Shown here one piece after another: positions 35,190 to 45,135 of a DNA stretch of 64,000 nt. Position 1 is the first letter of the stretch; each line of letters begins with the position of its first letter. This DNA comes from Galerina marginata (lineage: Eukaryota > Basidiomycota > Agaricomycetes > Agaricales > Galerinaceae), in the NCBI GenBank assembly GCA_023014335.1, contig JAECYW010000006.1, positions 3,100,001-3,164,000 of the forward strand. The letters are read 5' to 3'. The notes beneath the pieces are model-generated. The model was not told the DNA's origin. It did not search any database and saw only the letters and a list, made by a program, of their open reading frames with translations. The position numbers were made by a program, and so were the translations under genes.

Positions 35190-35657
35190 CTACCGGACTG
35201 CAGGTTGATAAGTGTGAAGATGAATGGGTTCGGGAAGAGCCTGCGGCAAGGGTGTGGACGAATATGAGCTGGGGAAGTGAAAGGTTGGTAATGAAAATGT
35301 AGTCTGGGGTTCAAGTAGGCTAGAGGAGTGATGGGGATGTTCGTCGGAGATCTTGTTTTTGAACGTGGTACAGTCTGCTAAATTTTGAAGAAATAACAGC
35401 TGGGCGCAATGGAGGTCTTGGAGTGATGATAATCGTTGTGAAAATGTTTCTAATCGTCTTTTTAAGATTGTGATCAGGTTGTTTTGGCGTTTTGTCTCCG
35501 CTAATTGTTTTCGTTTCAAGCGAAGGCGAGCGCAGGCAGCGGGGGTGGTGGGTAGTTTGACATGGTTTGGGAATATTTTGAATCGACGGATGGATTTGAA
35601 GAAACCCTTTGGAATGACCATGGGGGAGCGAGGTTTGAAAGGCGGGATGTTGGACAT
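35190..35657 (-). CDS. Small hypothetical protein with coiled-coil segment
   Basis: A 155-codon frame starts MSNIPPFKPRSPMVIPKGFF. It has a basic helix (ARLRLKRKQLAETKRQNNL) followed by a Leu-patterned stretch (ILKRRLETFSQRLSSLQDL) typical of a short coiled coil, then a Ser/Pro-rich tail. No family recognised. The start used is the one nearest the helical region. Confidence 0.4.
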   Translation of the reverse strand: MSNIPPFKPRSPMVIPKGFFKSIRRFKIFPNHVKLPTTPAACARLRLKRKQLAETKRQNNLITILKRRLETFSQRLSSLQDLHCAQLLFLQNLADCTTFKNKISDEHPHHSSSLLEPQTTFSLPTFHFPSSYSSTPLPQALPEPIHLHTYQPAVR

Positions 35658-35884
35658 GGTTGATATTGATGAAAAATGTTTGTGGTGTTGAAAATTGGTG
35701 TTTGGATAAAACCTCGCTGGGCTAGGCCGAGCGGTACTGAGCTTGATGTAGCTGACGACGACACTAGAGGGCTCGATGCTCTTGTTGTCTTGACAGCTTC
35801 CATCCTTCATAACGGACTGGGCAACTATGCTCGCGGGATGTGGGGGGAGGGAGAGTGGAGTTTCTTTTTTTTTTTTGGGTTGGT

Positions 35885-36328
35885 TTATCTGGATGAAGAT
35901 CGAATGTCGCTTTTGACGGGTGGCTGCGGTAAGTGGAAAGAACAGGTTCGGTGTGTGGTTTTCAATGTTTTCCCGTGAGTGGGAGTCAGTAGGGTGGCCT
36001 TGGCGGTGTCAGAGCACGGTGTTGACGTTGGGTTCAGACCGTTGGTGGGAAGGTTCAGAGGGCGTTTGGTGATTTCCGGACTGAGGAATTCGGCGAGTGA
36101 GCTGAGTGCGCTGAGAACTGGCCTTGTAGTGCGGAGCAATACCTTTGGGACAATGGTTCTGGGTCCGGATTTACGACAAAATTGTCTCAAGACTGTCGAG
36201 CTGGGCTTGAAAAAGAGCCACCAGCGAGCGCGATGGCGCCACGTTGTGTGTTGTAGATGGTGGTATGGAACAAACATCAGAGATGAGGTAGGTTCGGGCG
36301 GGGACCGTTCTGCATTAGCAGGCGTCAA
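35885..36328 (-). CDS. Low-confidence hypothetical ORF
   Basis: A 147-codon frame begins MTPANAERSPPEPTSSLMF. No domain, no splice evidence, and half of it is Ser/Thr/Pro. Recorded only because it is the longest frame in the interval. Confidence 0.2.
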   Translation of the reverse strand: MTPANAERSPPEPTSSLMFVPYHHLQHTTWRHRARWWLFFKPSSTVLRQFCRKSGPRTIVPKVLLRTTRPVLSALSSLAEFLSPEITKRPLNLPTNGLNPTSTPCSDTAKATLLTPTHGKTLKTTHRTCSFHLPQPPVKSDIRSSSR

Positions 36329-36624
36329 CGACGGTGAGGACGGAGGGTGGTGTCTTTGATGCTACGAGCAAGCAAACTAGACCTGTGATCGGTCCTATCA
36401 TATCAGCTGAACAAGGGAAGGGTTGATTTCAAGCGCAAATGGGACACGTCGGCCGGAGAGGTCCTACTTGGTGATTACAGTGCCAGCATCTTATACTTTG
36501 TCCTAGAGTACGTATTTAGACATTATAATGCACTATCTGCTTTGTACATCATACACAATGGTAGAACCCCGTTCATGAAGTTGGGGAGAATGTGTGACAG
36601 CCTAGATCCCAAAATGGAAAACCT

Positions 36625-36850
36625 TTGATAGATTCAAGTCATTGGATTCAAAAGCGACAGTCGCGTAGTCCGTGGTCGATAGCCTTGAAATATTTTAAGA
36701 CCATATTCCACTTCATGAGACTTGGAAAGATTATTATATATTACCTTTAAGTCACAGGATTTGAAATAACCATGGGGTTCAAATTGCCAATGATTCGAAG
36801 TCTGGCGAATTGAGATTCGCCGCAGTCATTTTTAACGCCTCGAGAGAATG
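36625..36850 (+). repeat. Dispersed repeat, second copy
   Basis: Matches the reverse complement of 5915-6165 (see there). It lies directly upstream of the minisatellite at 36.9-37.1 kb. Confidence 0.7.
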
Positions 36851-36889
36851 CAAAAACACGAGGCTGAGTTTTCAGTAGCATAAGAATCG

Positions 36890-37100
36890 AAATTGTTCAA
36901 TGCTGACAACTTCAAGTCCGCGGAAGTAAAATCTGTAGTAGTTGGGTTTACCAACTCACGAGAATCGAAAATGAAGGCGCTGATTTCCTAGGGGCATCAG
37001 ACTCGGAATTTAATGCTGCCAGCATATTCAAGTCTACTGAAGTGAAATTCCGGGTAGTTCAATTTACCAGCTCACAAGAATTAAAAAATGAGACTTTGAA
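36890..37100 (+). repeat. Minisatellite, two diverged units
   Basis: Units carry (a/g)gtagttggg/caatttacca and ctcac(g/a)agaat followed by aaaatga. They are related to the better preserved array at 37950-38510. The tail aaaaaatgagactttgaaat here corresponds to aaaatgagatttgaaat at the end of the second array. Confidence 0.65.
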
Positions 37101-37253
37101 ATCAATTGCCGGCATTCTATATTGTCCGTACACTCAAATTGCCGAGCGTTTATAGCATTAATTTGTGCACAGCCACCTACAACCAGCGTCTATCGCCAAT
37201 GACTTCATTCTAAAAATAACCCACCCACTCCCGCGACTATCGACGCTGATTCG

Positions 37254-37424
37254 TGACTTATAATCGCGACCTCATCGTAACGCTCTTCTCACTCACACAT
37301 TGCACTTCACCACCACCACCCATCGCGCTTGCTCTAATCCTTCGAAAGCTCAAACCCTTCAAAGTAAGTTGACATCTCTATTCTTGTGTAATACCTTCGT
37401 TTACCTTGAACATCGACTACTAGA
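37254..37424 (+). promoter_or_regulatory. Promoter and 5' UTR intron of the 93-residue protein gene
   Basis: A TATA-like ttataatcg lies at about 37257. A GTAAGT donor at 37364 and ctactag acceptor ending 37423 define a 60-nt 5' UTR intron that stops one base before the ATG at 37425. Confidence 0.5.
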
Positions 37425-37809
37425 ATGTCCGGGAACCCCAAAATCACCCCAGCCCTCGCCAACCGTGTCGCGAACTTCCCGCGACTCTGCCGTTTCTCTC
37501 CCTGCTGGGTCGTATACTACGCAGTCAACGGCATGTATGTGGGGAGCTTTGCGCGATACAAGGATGTCGCATGGGATATAATCAATGGGCGGCCAGTGAG
37601 TTTTTGCCTGTATGATTTTGATATTTGACGAATATCTCGGACTCTAGACTGTTGTTGGGCACACAGTCCTTGTAGGTGACGTTGTGGTACACGTCGGCAT
37701 TGGGAACACAACCCCTCTCCAGTGAGTCTTCATCTGTTAACTTAATGCTCAATACTCACCGATATCGTTTAGCAAATCCTGCACCCAGTGCGGCAAAGAG
37801 AACCTTTAG
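37425..37809 (+). CDS. Small hypothetical protein with C-terminal CxxC
   Basis: Three exons (37425-37595, 37648-37721, 37773-37809) with introns of 52 and 51 nt give 93 residues. It begins MSGNPKITPALANRVANF, has an aromatic/Val-rich middle (CWVVYYAVNGMYVGSF) and ends KSCTQCGKENL. The CWVVY...GMYVGSF spacing faintly recalls the RNase H1 N-terminal/viroplasmin fold, but the match is too weak to name. All junctions are consensus and in frame, and a 5' UTR intron precedes the start, so a real gene is likely. Confidence 0.6.
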
Positions 37810-37949
37810 CGGTGTTGAGGGATTTGGGCGATTGAATGTGTAGTTCTTGGGCGAATTATAGTTGTATATCTTGTGCTCTATCTACGTTGATGTAATTGAG
37901 GATTTGGTGCCTCCTCTAATCGAGTATTGTTAACTGAAAGAATTGAAGG

Positions 37950-38510
37950 ATTAAAAAAGATCAAAACTTCGCCAAGATGCGAATGCCAGGTCTGCAGAAT
38001 CAAATTCTCAGTAGTCGGGTTTACTCACTCGGGAGAATTGAAAATGAAGCCGTTGAATTCCTGGCAGCGTCAGACTTGGAATATAATACTAACAGTATTA
38101 CCAAGTTTGCAGAAATCAAATCCTCAGTAGTCGAGTTTACTAATTCAAGAGAATCAAAAATGAATAAAAATGAAGCCATTGAATTCCTGGCGGCGTCAGA
38201 TACGGAATATAATACTACCAGTAATACCAAGTCTGCAGAAATAAAATCTTCAGTAGTCGGGTTTACTGACTCACAAGAATCGAAAATGAAGCCGTTGAAT
38301 TTCTGGCGGTGTCAGACTTGGAATATAATACTAACAGTTACCAAGTCTGCAGAAATCAAATTCTTAGTAGTTGGGTTTACTAACTCCCAAGAATTGAAAA
38401 TGAAGCCGTTAAATTTCTGGCGGCATTAGACTCGGAATCCTATGCCAGTATTACCAAGTCTACAGAAATGAAATCAAGTGTATTCCGATTTACCACTTGC
38501 AGGAGTTAAA
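37950..38510 (+). repeat. Minisatellite, four units of about 115-126 bp
   Basis: The word atgaagcc(g/a)tt starts at 38044, 38170, 38286 and 38400, giving unit lengths of 126, 116 and 114. Each unit has aatcaaat(c/t)(c/t)t(c/t)agtagt, gggtttac and ctggcggcgtcagactt. Open frames across it are by-products of the unit length. Confidence 0.8.
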
Positions 38511-38527
38511 ATGAGATTTGAAATGCA

Positions 38528-38854
38528 ATGCATGTTCCCCAGGACGTGAAAGACGACTACCAATCTTTGCTTGACTCGACTAAAGCTTTTGTCGCATCGT
38601 TTGAGAGGAATGGGAAATGGGCTAGGTTGAGGCTTATTGCCAGAGACGAGAAGTTCAGCCAGGATGAACGAGTTGAGGCAATATTTCGACTGCGTGGGGC
38701 ATGGCAGATACCGACCAAGGAGAAGATCAATTTCGACGACGATGGGATAATTACTTCCTTTGACTATACTCGACCTCGTGGACCTGCACCTGATGACCAC
38801 CTTATCATTTCGGCAATTCATCATGTTCACAGCAACAATCTGGTGGTGCAGTAG
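38528..38854 (+). CDS. Hypothetical protein or 3' exon
   Basis: A 108-codon frame reads KDDYQSLLDSTKAFVASFE, ARLRLIARDEKFSQDER, VEAIFRLRGAWQIPTKEK and ends HHVHSNNLVVQ. Charged helical composition looks coding. The ATG at 38528 is usable, but ccccag at 38536-38541 could also be a splice acceptor, so this may be the last exon of a longer gene whose 5' part is lost in the minisatellite. No family recognised. Confidence 0.45.
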   Translation: MHVPQDVKDDYQSLLDSTKAFVASFERNGKWARLRLIARDEKFSQDERVEAIFRLRGAWQIPTKEKINFDDDGIITSFDYTRPRGPAPDDHLIISAIHHVHSNNLVVQ

Positions 38855-39359
38855 TTATACTGTTGTACCTTCTGAATACAGCCATTTTATGATGAGTAAT
38901 CAACCCAAGCTTTTTATTTTTCCAAATATAAATTTGACCCGTCCACGCCAAAACATCGAGTCCAGCGCCAAGGGCATCAGGTCTTATTTTGGAACAGTTA
39001 CGATCAGCACTGCCACTAACTTCCGATCTACACAATCTGTCAAGGCCGGTCCGATTCTTTGCATGCTGATTCACCTACGCAGGGAAATAAGGGATCATCA
39101 TGTAGATCTCGAATTCTGAAGCGCCGTAAAACTCTCATTGATTTCTTCTATCTTGAGAGATCTTGGTCTAAACACTGGACGGTGGCGACCTTCTAAATGC
39201 ATTTTGATCTCGACTCTGAGGGCTTCTAATCCTGTACGCCAGCTTTCAAGTGTATGGATTCGATATTCTGGAATTGTAAATTCTCTTTCAGTAGCCACAA
39301 AATATTAGCCCTGGTCTGGTTGGAACCATCCTCTCGGCGCTTTCTCCTTGACAACCACC

Positions 39360-39620
39360 ATGCCAGGAATAGGTGGCTGCATTTCTGAAACTCTCGCCGA
39401 CCATGCAATCCTTGCTTTGCAAGCTTATAAACGCAAAGCCTTGACCAAAGCTGAGCTGAGCCTAGAACGCAACAAGATCCCCGCCTTTCCGTCATTTTAC
39501 ACCGACAATAGCCATGATGCTCGTCTTGCGTACCTTGAGCTCTTTGCCGTCCCTAACTCTGAGGACATTCGTGATTTCTGCCTTGCAGAAAGCGTGAAAA
39601 TATGGGTCGCGACTTCCTGA
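39360..39620 (+). CDS. Small hypothetical protein
   Basis: An 86-codon single exon begins MPGIGGCISETLADHAILAL and continues with KALTKAELSLERNKIPAFPS and ARLAYLELFAVPNSEDIRDF. The K-I-P-A-F-P-S-F-Y block looks like a conserved motif of a mushroom-specific small family. The upstream in-frame ATG at 39348 is an alternative start. Function unknown. Confidence 0.5.
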   Translation: MPGIGGCISETLADHAILALQAYKRKALTKAELSLERNKIPAFPSFYTDNSHDARLAYLELFAVPNSEDIRDFCLAESVKIWVATS

Positions 39621-41640
39621 TTTAGGTAGTGTTAAATGTTCAGTGTACATCTTGGTTGTATGTACGGTGCAAGGTTGGCTGGTATGTCAAATATGTTATA
39701 CTGCTATTAAACCGTCCTCTAACCCATTTCGAGTTACCCAATGCGCCAAAGGCCGAAATCCCAATCGTCGTTTTGCCATGTCCGGCTCACGTCCTTCAAG
39801 GGAGGGACACTGGGATCGCCGGGCTTTGTTTGGGCCACTATGAATGGGTTGAATTGGCGGCGAACACGAGGGAGAGTTGTGGTTGAGAGGCTTGAGCGCT
39901 GAGCCTTGAAGCTTGAAGCCTGAGGCCTGAGGACTCAGAGGAGTTGGCCAAGGCTGACTTTTGCCATCAGGTCACGTGTGGCAAAAATCGACGTCGGCCA
40001 GCCCTCGATGCAAGGTCTTCGCAAGCCTCACACTCAATCAAGCTGCAACGTCTTCGAAGTTTTTCCCCTAGGACGATGAGAAGAACGAACCGGCTTGTTC
40101 ATATTCGGCAGTGCGCAGACACAATCGTCACCAGGCGAGCCGAGGAGCCGTCGCATAGATCCCCATTCACGGAAAATTAGGGCACGTGTTGGAATCGGAC
40201 GAACGGGGGGTCACCGGTCACCGGGGGCGATCGCAACAGATCACATCGATCACAAGCGAAAATCTGGATTCTAGCGCCAAAAATAGTTTAAATAGCACGG
40301 AATGAGCTTATCGTAAGTGTAGAAAAACTCGATACCAAATTCCTTGAGCCCGTTGTGTCACAAGCAGGCGCTTCGTTCGAGACAGACCCTCACCTCGCAC
40401 CTAGAATGTTTTTGTGAGGGTTCCGTAATGATAACCTAATTTTTCCTGCTGATCCAAGAATTTCATAATTTGCCGTTCGCATGCTTCTCCATTTGAAGAT
40501 TTTAGGCCCTGTGGAGTCAGACAGTCAGACTGAGCCCAGACGAATAGAAAGCCCGACAATAGTCAGGTAGAACAATATTTTATACCTTGCCATTTAAAAA
40601 GACTCACGTCCGATTTTTCAATTAACCTTAATGCTCCACCACAGCGTGGAAGTAGTGCTTATAACTTGAACAGCTCCGGAAGCGTTATGGTTTATAATCG
40701 ATGATTTATCAATTGAGTCGGAGATTGTTTGGATCAATAGTCACGTGCACACAACAATAATCCTCCGAAAATCTCCTCGGAGATCTCCTGCACATACGAT
40801 GCTGGCAAAAGTCGTCAGACAGACGGGGGTTACAATGCGGTACATGGCAAGTACTAGTTAACAATTTTCTGAATTGGAGAAATTTCTATTATCTTATTGT
40901 TTTTCGAGTGATCAAATAGGCATTCGTTCATTCCGACTCGCCTTTTGTCTTTTCGACCTGGTGACAAAATTAATCACAAAAGAAAAGTCCCAACGGTCAA
41001 AAATTGACATCTTTTATTCAAATTCCTTCTGCTTGAAATGTCGAATGACCGAAATTATTTAGAATTTCCAACAAATTAGGCCGATAGAAATGTTTTTCTG
41101 CCGTCGAAAGAGGATCAAATTATTTTTCATCTTATTATACTTTGTCGAGAAAATGCCAGACACTTTTGAAGTTTAAATTCGTTAGTCTCAGAAGAATTGA
41201 ATTTCCCCTGTTCCAAAAACTTGTGTCCCATTTCGTCTTGTTGCAGTCATATAATTTAAAATCAGCTTTAGCATGTTTCACCCACTGAAAAGAATTACTA
41301 AATTTAAGCTTATATGACGCTTTCTCTGACAATTGTTGCCCATCCATCAAGGCTGTACTTTGGAATGCTTATCCCATACTTTTCCCACTCTCCGACAGAC
41401 CTTTATGCGCCTAGTGCCAGACCCAGCTAGGGCTGTTTTCTAGGGCCAAATCTCAGTGACGAAGAAGACCCCCCCGGGTGCCAACAATTGCGGAGACTGC
41501 GAAATCCGTGCGAAATTGACTTGCTATTGTTTTCATTCCATTTCGTTGAATTTGTACTAAATTTAGAATTTTCGTAACGTTTTGGATTCTGGAAATCGAA
41601 AACAATACCAAGTAAGTTTCGAATGAATTTCGCGGAAGGG
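39621..41640. other. Long intergenic stretch with one hairpin repeat
   Basis: Apart from the hairpin at 39956-39989 I find no supported gene over 2 kb. Short frames at 40874-41350 are AT-rich and without family. Gcc(t)gaggcctgagga words at 39905-39940 recur at 45730-45755. Confidence 0.45.
39956..39989. repeat. 34-bp hairpin repeat, copy 4 (diverged)
   Basis: Arms gacttttgccatc and gtggcaaaaatc around caggtcacgt. The central tcacgtgtggcaaaa is kept as in the other copies, while the arms have begun to lose pairing. Confidence 0.65.
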
Positions 41641-41684
41641 AAAATATTCCAGTGCCAGTAGTGTTTGTCCGTCTGGGGAACGAA

Positions 41685-41886
41685 AGCTCGGTATCGCAGC
41701 TGTTGCATCAAGGTAAATTTACGAAGCTTTTGCCACGAACATCGCTAACGAACTGCCCTCCCTCCAGCTCAATTTCAAGAGCCAATTCAGAGGGGTATCC
41801 GAGTATCGTCACCCTCCTTCGCGATAAGGACGAGGATGTTTGTCAAGGAGGTGCAGAATCCTTGGCGAAACTTTCAGAACACGCTA
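41685..41886 (+). pseudogene. HEAT-repeat gene fragment
   Basis: One repeat exon is recognisable (IVTLLRDKDEDVCQGGAESL then AKLSEHA), preceded by an intron end (ccctccag) and the tail of a previous exon (LLHQ). A single-base loss near 41790 breaks the frame between the first and second helix. It corresponds to one repeat of the intact gene at 63.0-64.0 kb. Confidence 0.55.
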
Positions 41887-42081
41887 GGTTGTCTGATCTT
41901 CTCATCTGAACATTGCTGATCAGCGTTCTATTGTTGTCGTGTTACGGCCTTCCATAGGCAGCTCGCTGACTTCCAGCGTTTGAGCCCGTCGAGCTCCCAG
42001 ACTTTGCCCTACGCGAGGATGTAGTCGATGAAGTGATACTTCTCTTCGTCATTTCCATTTTCATTCGCGCCACCTTCGTCG

Positions 42082-42470
42082 TCATCGCATTCCTTCGCTT
42101 TCTTTCGGTTTCCTCTTGCCTTTCCCCTTGTGGCCTTTGGTGATCTTGGCATGCATCGCGGGAGGGCGGTTTGGCGTCTGCCTTTCCCTCCTTCTCCCTG
42201 CGCTTCTCGCCGTCGGAGGTGGTAATTGTTTAGCGAGGCGCAGACGTCGGATGGCTAAATGAGGAGAGGAGTTGGATGGGCGAGAGGAAGGAGGAGAACG
42301 AGCGTCCCGAGCGTGCATATGATTGGAAGGCCCGCCTACCAGGTCGATTGGCGGCTGTGGATTGACTTCCATCGTCTCACCGCAAATGCGGTCGTTTTCC
42401 GCGACTCTCCTCGTTTTCGCGTCAACCATTCTCCCAACGGCGAATCCTCGGTCGCTACCCATGGCTCATA
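42082..42470 (-). pseudogene. Unknown three-copy family, copy 1 (N-terminal part)
   Basis: A minus frame reads RRRERQTPNRPPAMHAKITK and GHKGKGKRKPKESEG. The same order, a Thr/Ala/Glu run then KxxPxPAKHxKITK and a Lys/Gly-rich stretch, occurs at 61494-61620 (plus). The upstream DNA (ctcgccgtcggaggtggt) matches 53540-53580. The C-terminal exons are absent here. Confidence 0.4.
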
Positions 42471-42639
42471 ATAGCGCATCGACTCGTCGACGAGCAGGGC
42501 AATGTAGTCATCCTTCGCGGCGCCGGCCTCGGAGGATGGATGAAGTCCGTTCTCTCTTTTGTCTTGTCAGGCTGAGCTGATCGGCCTTCGAATTCAGCAT
42601 GGAGAGCGTTATCTCGGGTCAGCCAGACCGCTGACCAGC

Positions 42640-43490
42640 CGTTGAAGATACCGCTGAAGCACCCCGCAGGCTTTCCTGGATGCGAGTTCCAAATCCGCGA
42701 AGCCCTAGCTGAAGCCATCGACCAGGAAAAGTCTGATTTCTTCTTCGACAAGGTACCTTCTTCCCCTATTCAAACCCATCGTTCCCTAACCACTTTCCTC
42801 AGTTTCTCGAATACTTCTCCCAAGACGAGGACCCCTATGAGAAGAAGAGGATGTGGATAGATGAGAGGGGGCTGTGTGTGTGGAATGGCGAGTGGGGGAC
42901 TGCGTATGCCCGCCAGCAATCCGATGGTGACGCGACGGACGATATTAACAAGACGCGGTATAGGGTACTCAAATATCAATTGGATATCTACAAAAAGGTA
43001 CATCTATCCATATCCACTATCCACCATCCACCTCCACCCCACTCACCCCGTGCGCCATTGCACACTCCAGGACCGCCTCAGCTGGTCCATCTGGCTCTAC
43101 AAACACATCGGCTTCCAAAAAATGGTGCACCTCTCCCCCTCAACACCCTACATGACCCACTTCTCCACCTTCCTCTCCAAAAAGCACCGCCTCGCGATCG
43201 ACGCGTGGGGCGCTGACTCCTCTGCCGTATCCCACATCTACGACCCCCTCATCGCCCATATCGAGGCTGAGATACCGGAACGGTTCCAGAACCTTTATCC
43301 GCATCCTGTGTGGACGCGAGATTATCAAGAAATATTCTGGTGGCGGATTACCTATTCAAAGAGTGGGCGGATTCGTCGGACTGGGGGAAGATGAGCTCGA
43401 CCGGCTCGCGGCGAGCTTCAAGTTTAGTGGGTGTGAAGCGGGAAGAGCTGAATGCGATTTTAACGGAGAACGCGGTGGGCTTGGTGTGAG
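42640..43490 (+). pseudogene. GH5-like glycoside hydrolase, copy A, C-terminal half
   Basis: Exons 42752 (end of a preceding exon), 42803-42997 and 43071 onward encode RMWIDERGLCVWNGEWGTAY, DRLSWSIWLYKHIGFQKMV, HLSPSTPYMTHFSTFLSKK and HRLAIDAWGADSS. WNGEWG carries the family's catalytic Glu. After VWTRDY the reading frame shifts (the expected NILVADYLFKEWAD is in another frame), and a further shift precedes the C-terminus KREELNAILTENA. The N-terminal half with the acid/base NEP motif is missing. A related copy lies at 55.9-56.7 kb. GH5 identity is from motif order; subfamily not assigned. Confidence 0.65.
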
Positions 43491-43842
43491 GCGACCTGAG
43501 GCGGCGACCTGCATGGGCGCTGCTAATGAGGCACGCCTCGATCGCTTGCTCGATCTTGGTCCCTTCACCTGCCTTTCCCCGCATTCCGTAATAACCAGGA
43601 CACGAGACACGAGGCGAATGTCCCCTGGCCTCAGCTCAAGGACCGATCTGTTGTACATTTCAATTTCCTTTTTTCCTTTCTTCTTCTTCACTCCCCAGTT
43701 CCTTCAAGTCCCACAGATTTGCGCCGGCCAATCTCCTCGTTCAAGCCAAGGCCAGAAAAGCACAAGACTGCAAATAAGTCCGGATGTATGTATGTATGTA
43801 ACGTTATATGATATGATATGGATTCTATGCTGAACAGTGAAT

Positions 43843-44521
43843 GGGCGACTTCCCGTGGGTCCTAAATCCTAGAACCTAGTTTCTAAGCTGTTCCTAGCGG
43901 AGCTCGGATTTATTTGGGTATAATATTCTGAACCGTGGACACTTTTAGGATCTAAGGATTTATTTAATTTTAGTCCTACCCTCCTCGACAAATCGGATCC
44001 TTCACGGTTAATTCCCCTTAGATAATTGGATAAATCTCTGTAAAGTCCAATCTGTTTACTAGAATACCCTCGAGACGGAGCTGCTTCGACAAATGAAGGG
44101 TATTCAGTGCCGGCAGAGCACAAGAAAATAAATATTTCACCCTCATACTGACAACCAGGAGGGGCTCCTCCTTTTTGTTTACTCAAACGGCTTGTAAGCA
44201 CTTTCTCATTAGTTTATGGGTGATACAAGAGTAATACTACGGGACACTCAGGAAGAGGGAGAAGGCAAATAGAGGGACGGAACTCTCGGCAATGCTGACC
44301 AATAATGATGGGAATCCCTAAAACGGTTCTGGGAGCGTCTACAACTAGGATTTGAGGTGGAGAGGGGGTGCGGAGGCCTCGTTCAAACGAAAGTTTGAAA
44401 ACGACGCCGCCACCATCAGCGGAGCGTAGATCGGAAGATCTGTCACTCGGCTTCCCGGCATCTGTCTGAAAATGATGTTTAGAAAATAATCTGCGTTTCT
44501 AAAGGCGGCGGGAAGTCACCC
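43843..44521. mobile_element. 679-bp TIR element (PIF/Harbinger-like MITE)
   Basis: The ends are GGGCGACTTCCCG and, reverse-complemented, GGGTGACTTCCCG (12 of 13 match). AAT flanks both sides (43840-43842 and 44522-44524). The duplicated locus at 56971-56985 reads cagtgaatgaacg without the insert, so the limits are exact. A 3-bp target duplication and GG-start ends suit the PIF/Harbinger group, but AAT is not the usual TWA, so the class is tentative. A 110-codon frame on the minus strand inside it has no family. Confidence 0.75.
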
Positions 44522-45135
44522 AATGAACGTCAAGCTTGTCATTGACATTGTCAACTGTACATTTCATTCACATCAACGTCTGCTTTACATAAATTTGCAT
44601 CTATCAACCCCGAAATCTCGCTCTCTCCCAGAAAGGAATGGCAGCTCTAAAAAAGGCTTGCTGGGAGGCTGGCTGCCAGTACTGCTACTTAGATCTGGAT
44701 GGACTTTCGGTACCGAGATCATACTATAGATGCGATGAACGAAATGAAAAGGCAATGCAATGCAATGCAGCGGATCGACCTCAAGCTCGAGTTCGAGCAA
44801 GCATTGACAGTGGGATACGCCGCGACCGGGCTGTGCATTGCTACGCCTACGCCTACGGTTCGATCACTGATCATGAATTTGCATTGAGTACTTACGCATA
44901 TGAATTCTCATGCCAGTTGATTCAAATGCCTAGGAGACTCGGAGGAGGCTGGGAGGGTGGTTTCGCGTTTCATCTGTCCTTCTCATTCATCCTGCATGCC
45001 CAATTTAAAATTCCACTCTGTCGCAATTGTTTTGAACTCACGCTGTGTCGATGTACTGCTACACAGCTGTCCTCTTTTCCGAATTCCTTTATCGAGTCCT
45101 GGAGGCCTGGGATCTGCGCTCATCCTTCATCCTCC
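44522..45135. repeat. Non-coding part of the segmental duplication, copy A
   Basis: Follows the same order as 56976-57640: atgaacgtcaagctt, tcccgaaatctcgctctc, ggcttgctgggaggct, ctttcggtaccgagatca and cagctgtcctcttt. Open frames here are not conserved between copies. Confidence 0.7.

Noticed and set aside
37977..38429. 150-codon ORF with repeated EIKSSVV and AIEFLAAS words
   Set aside because: It is the translation of the 115-bp minisatellite; unit lengths of 126, 116 and 114 shift the frame from unit to unit.
43869..44201. 110-codon ORF in the TIR element
   Set aside because: No transposase motif and no start context. The element is otherwise non-coding, so chance openness is likelier.
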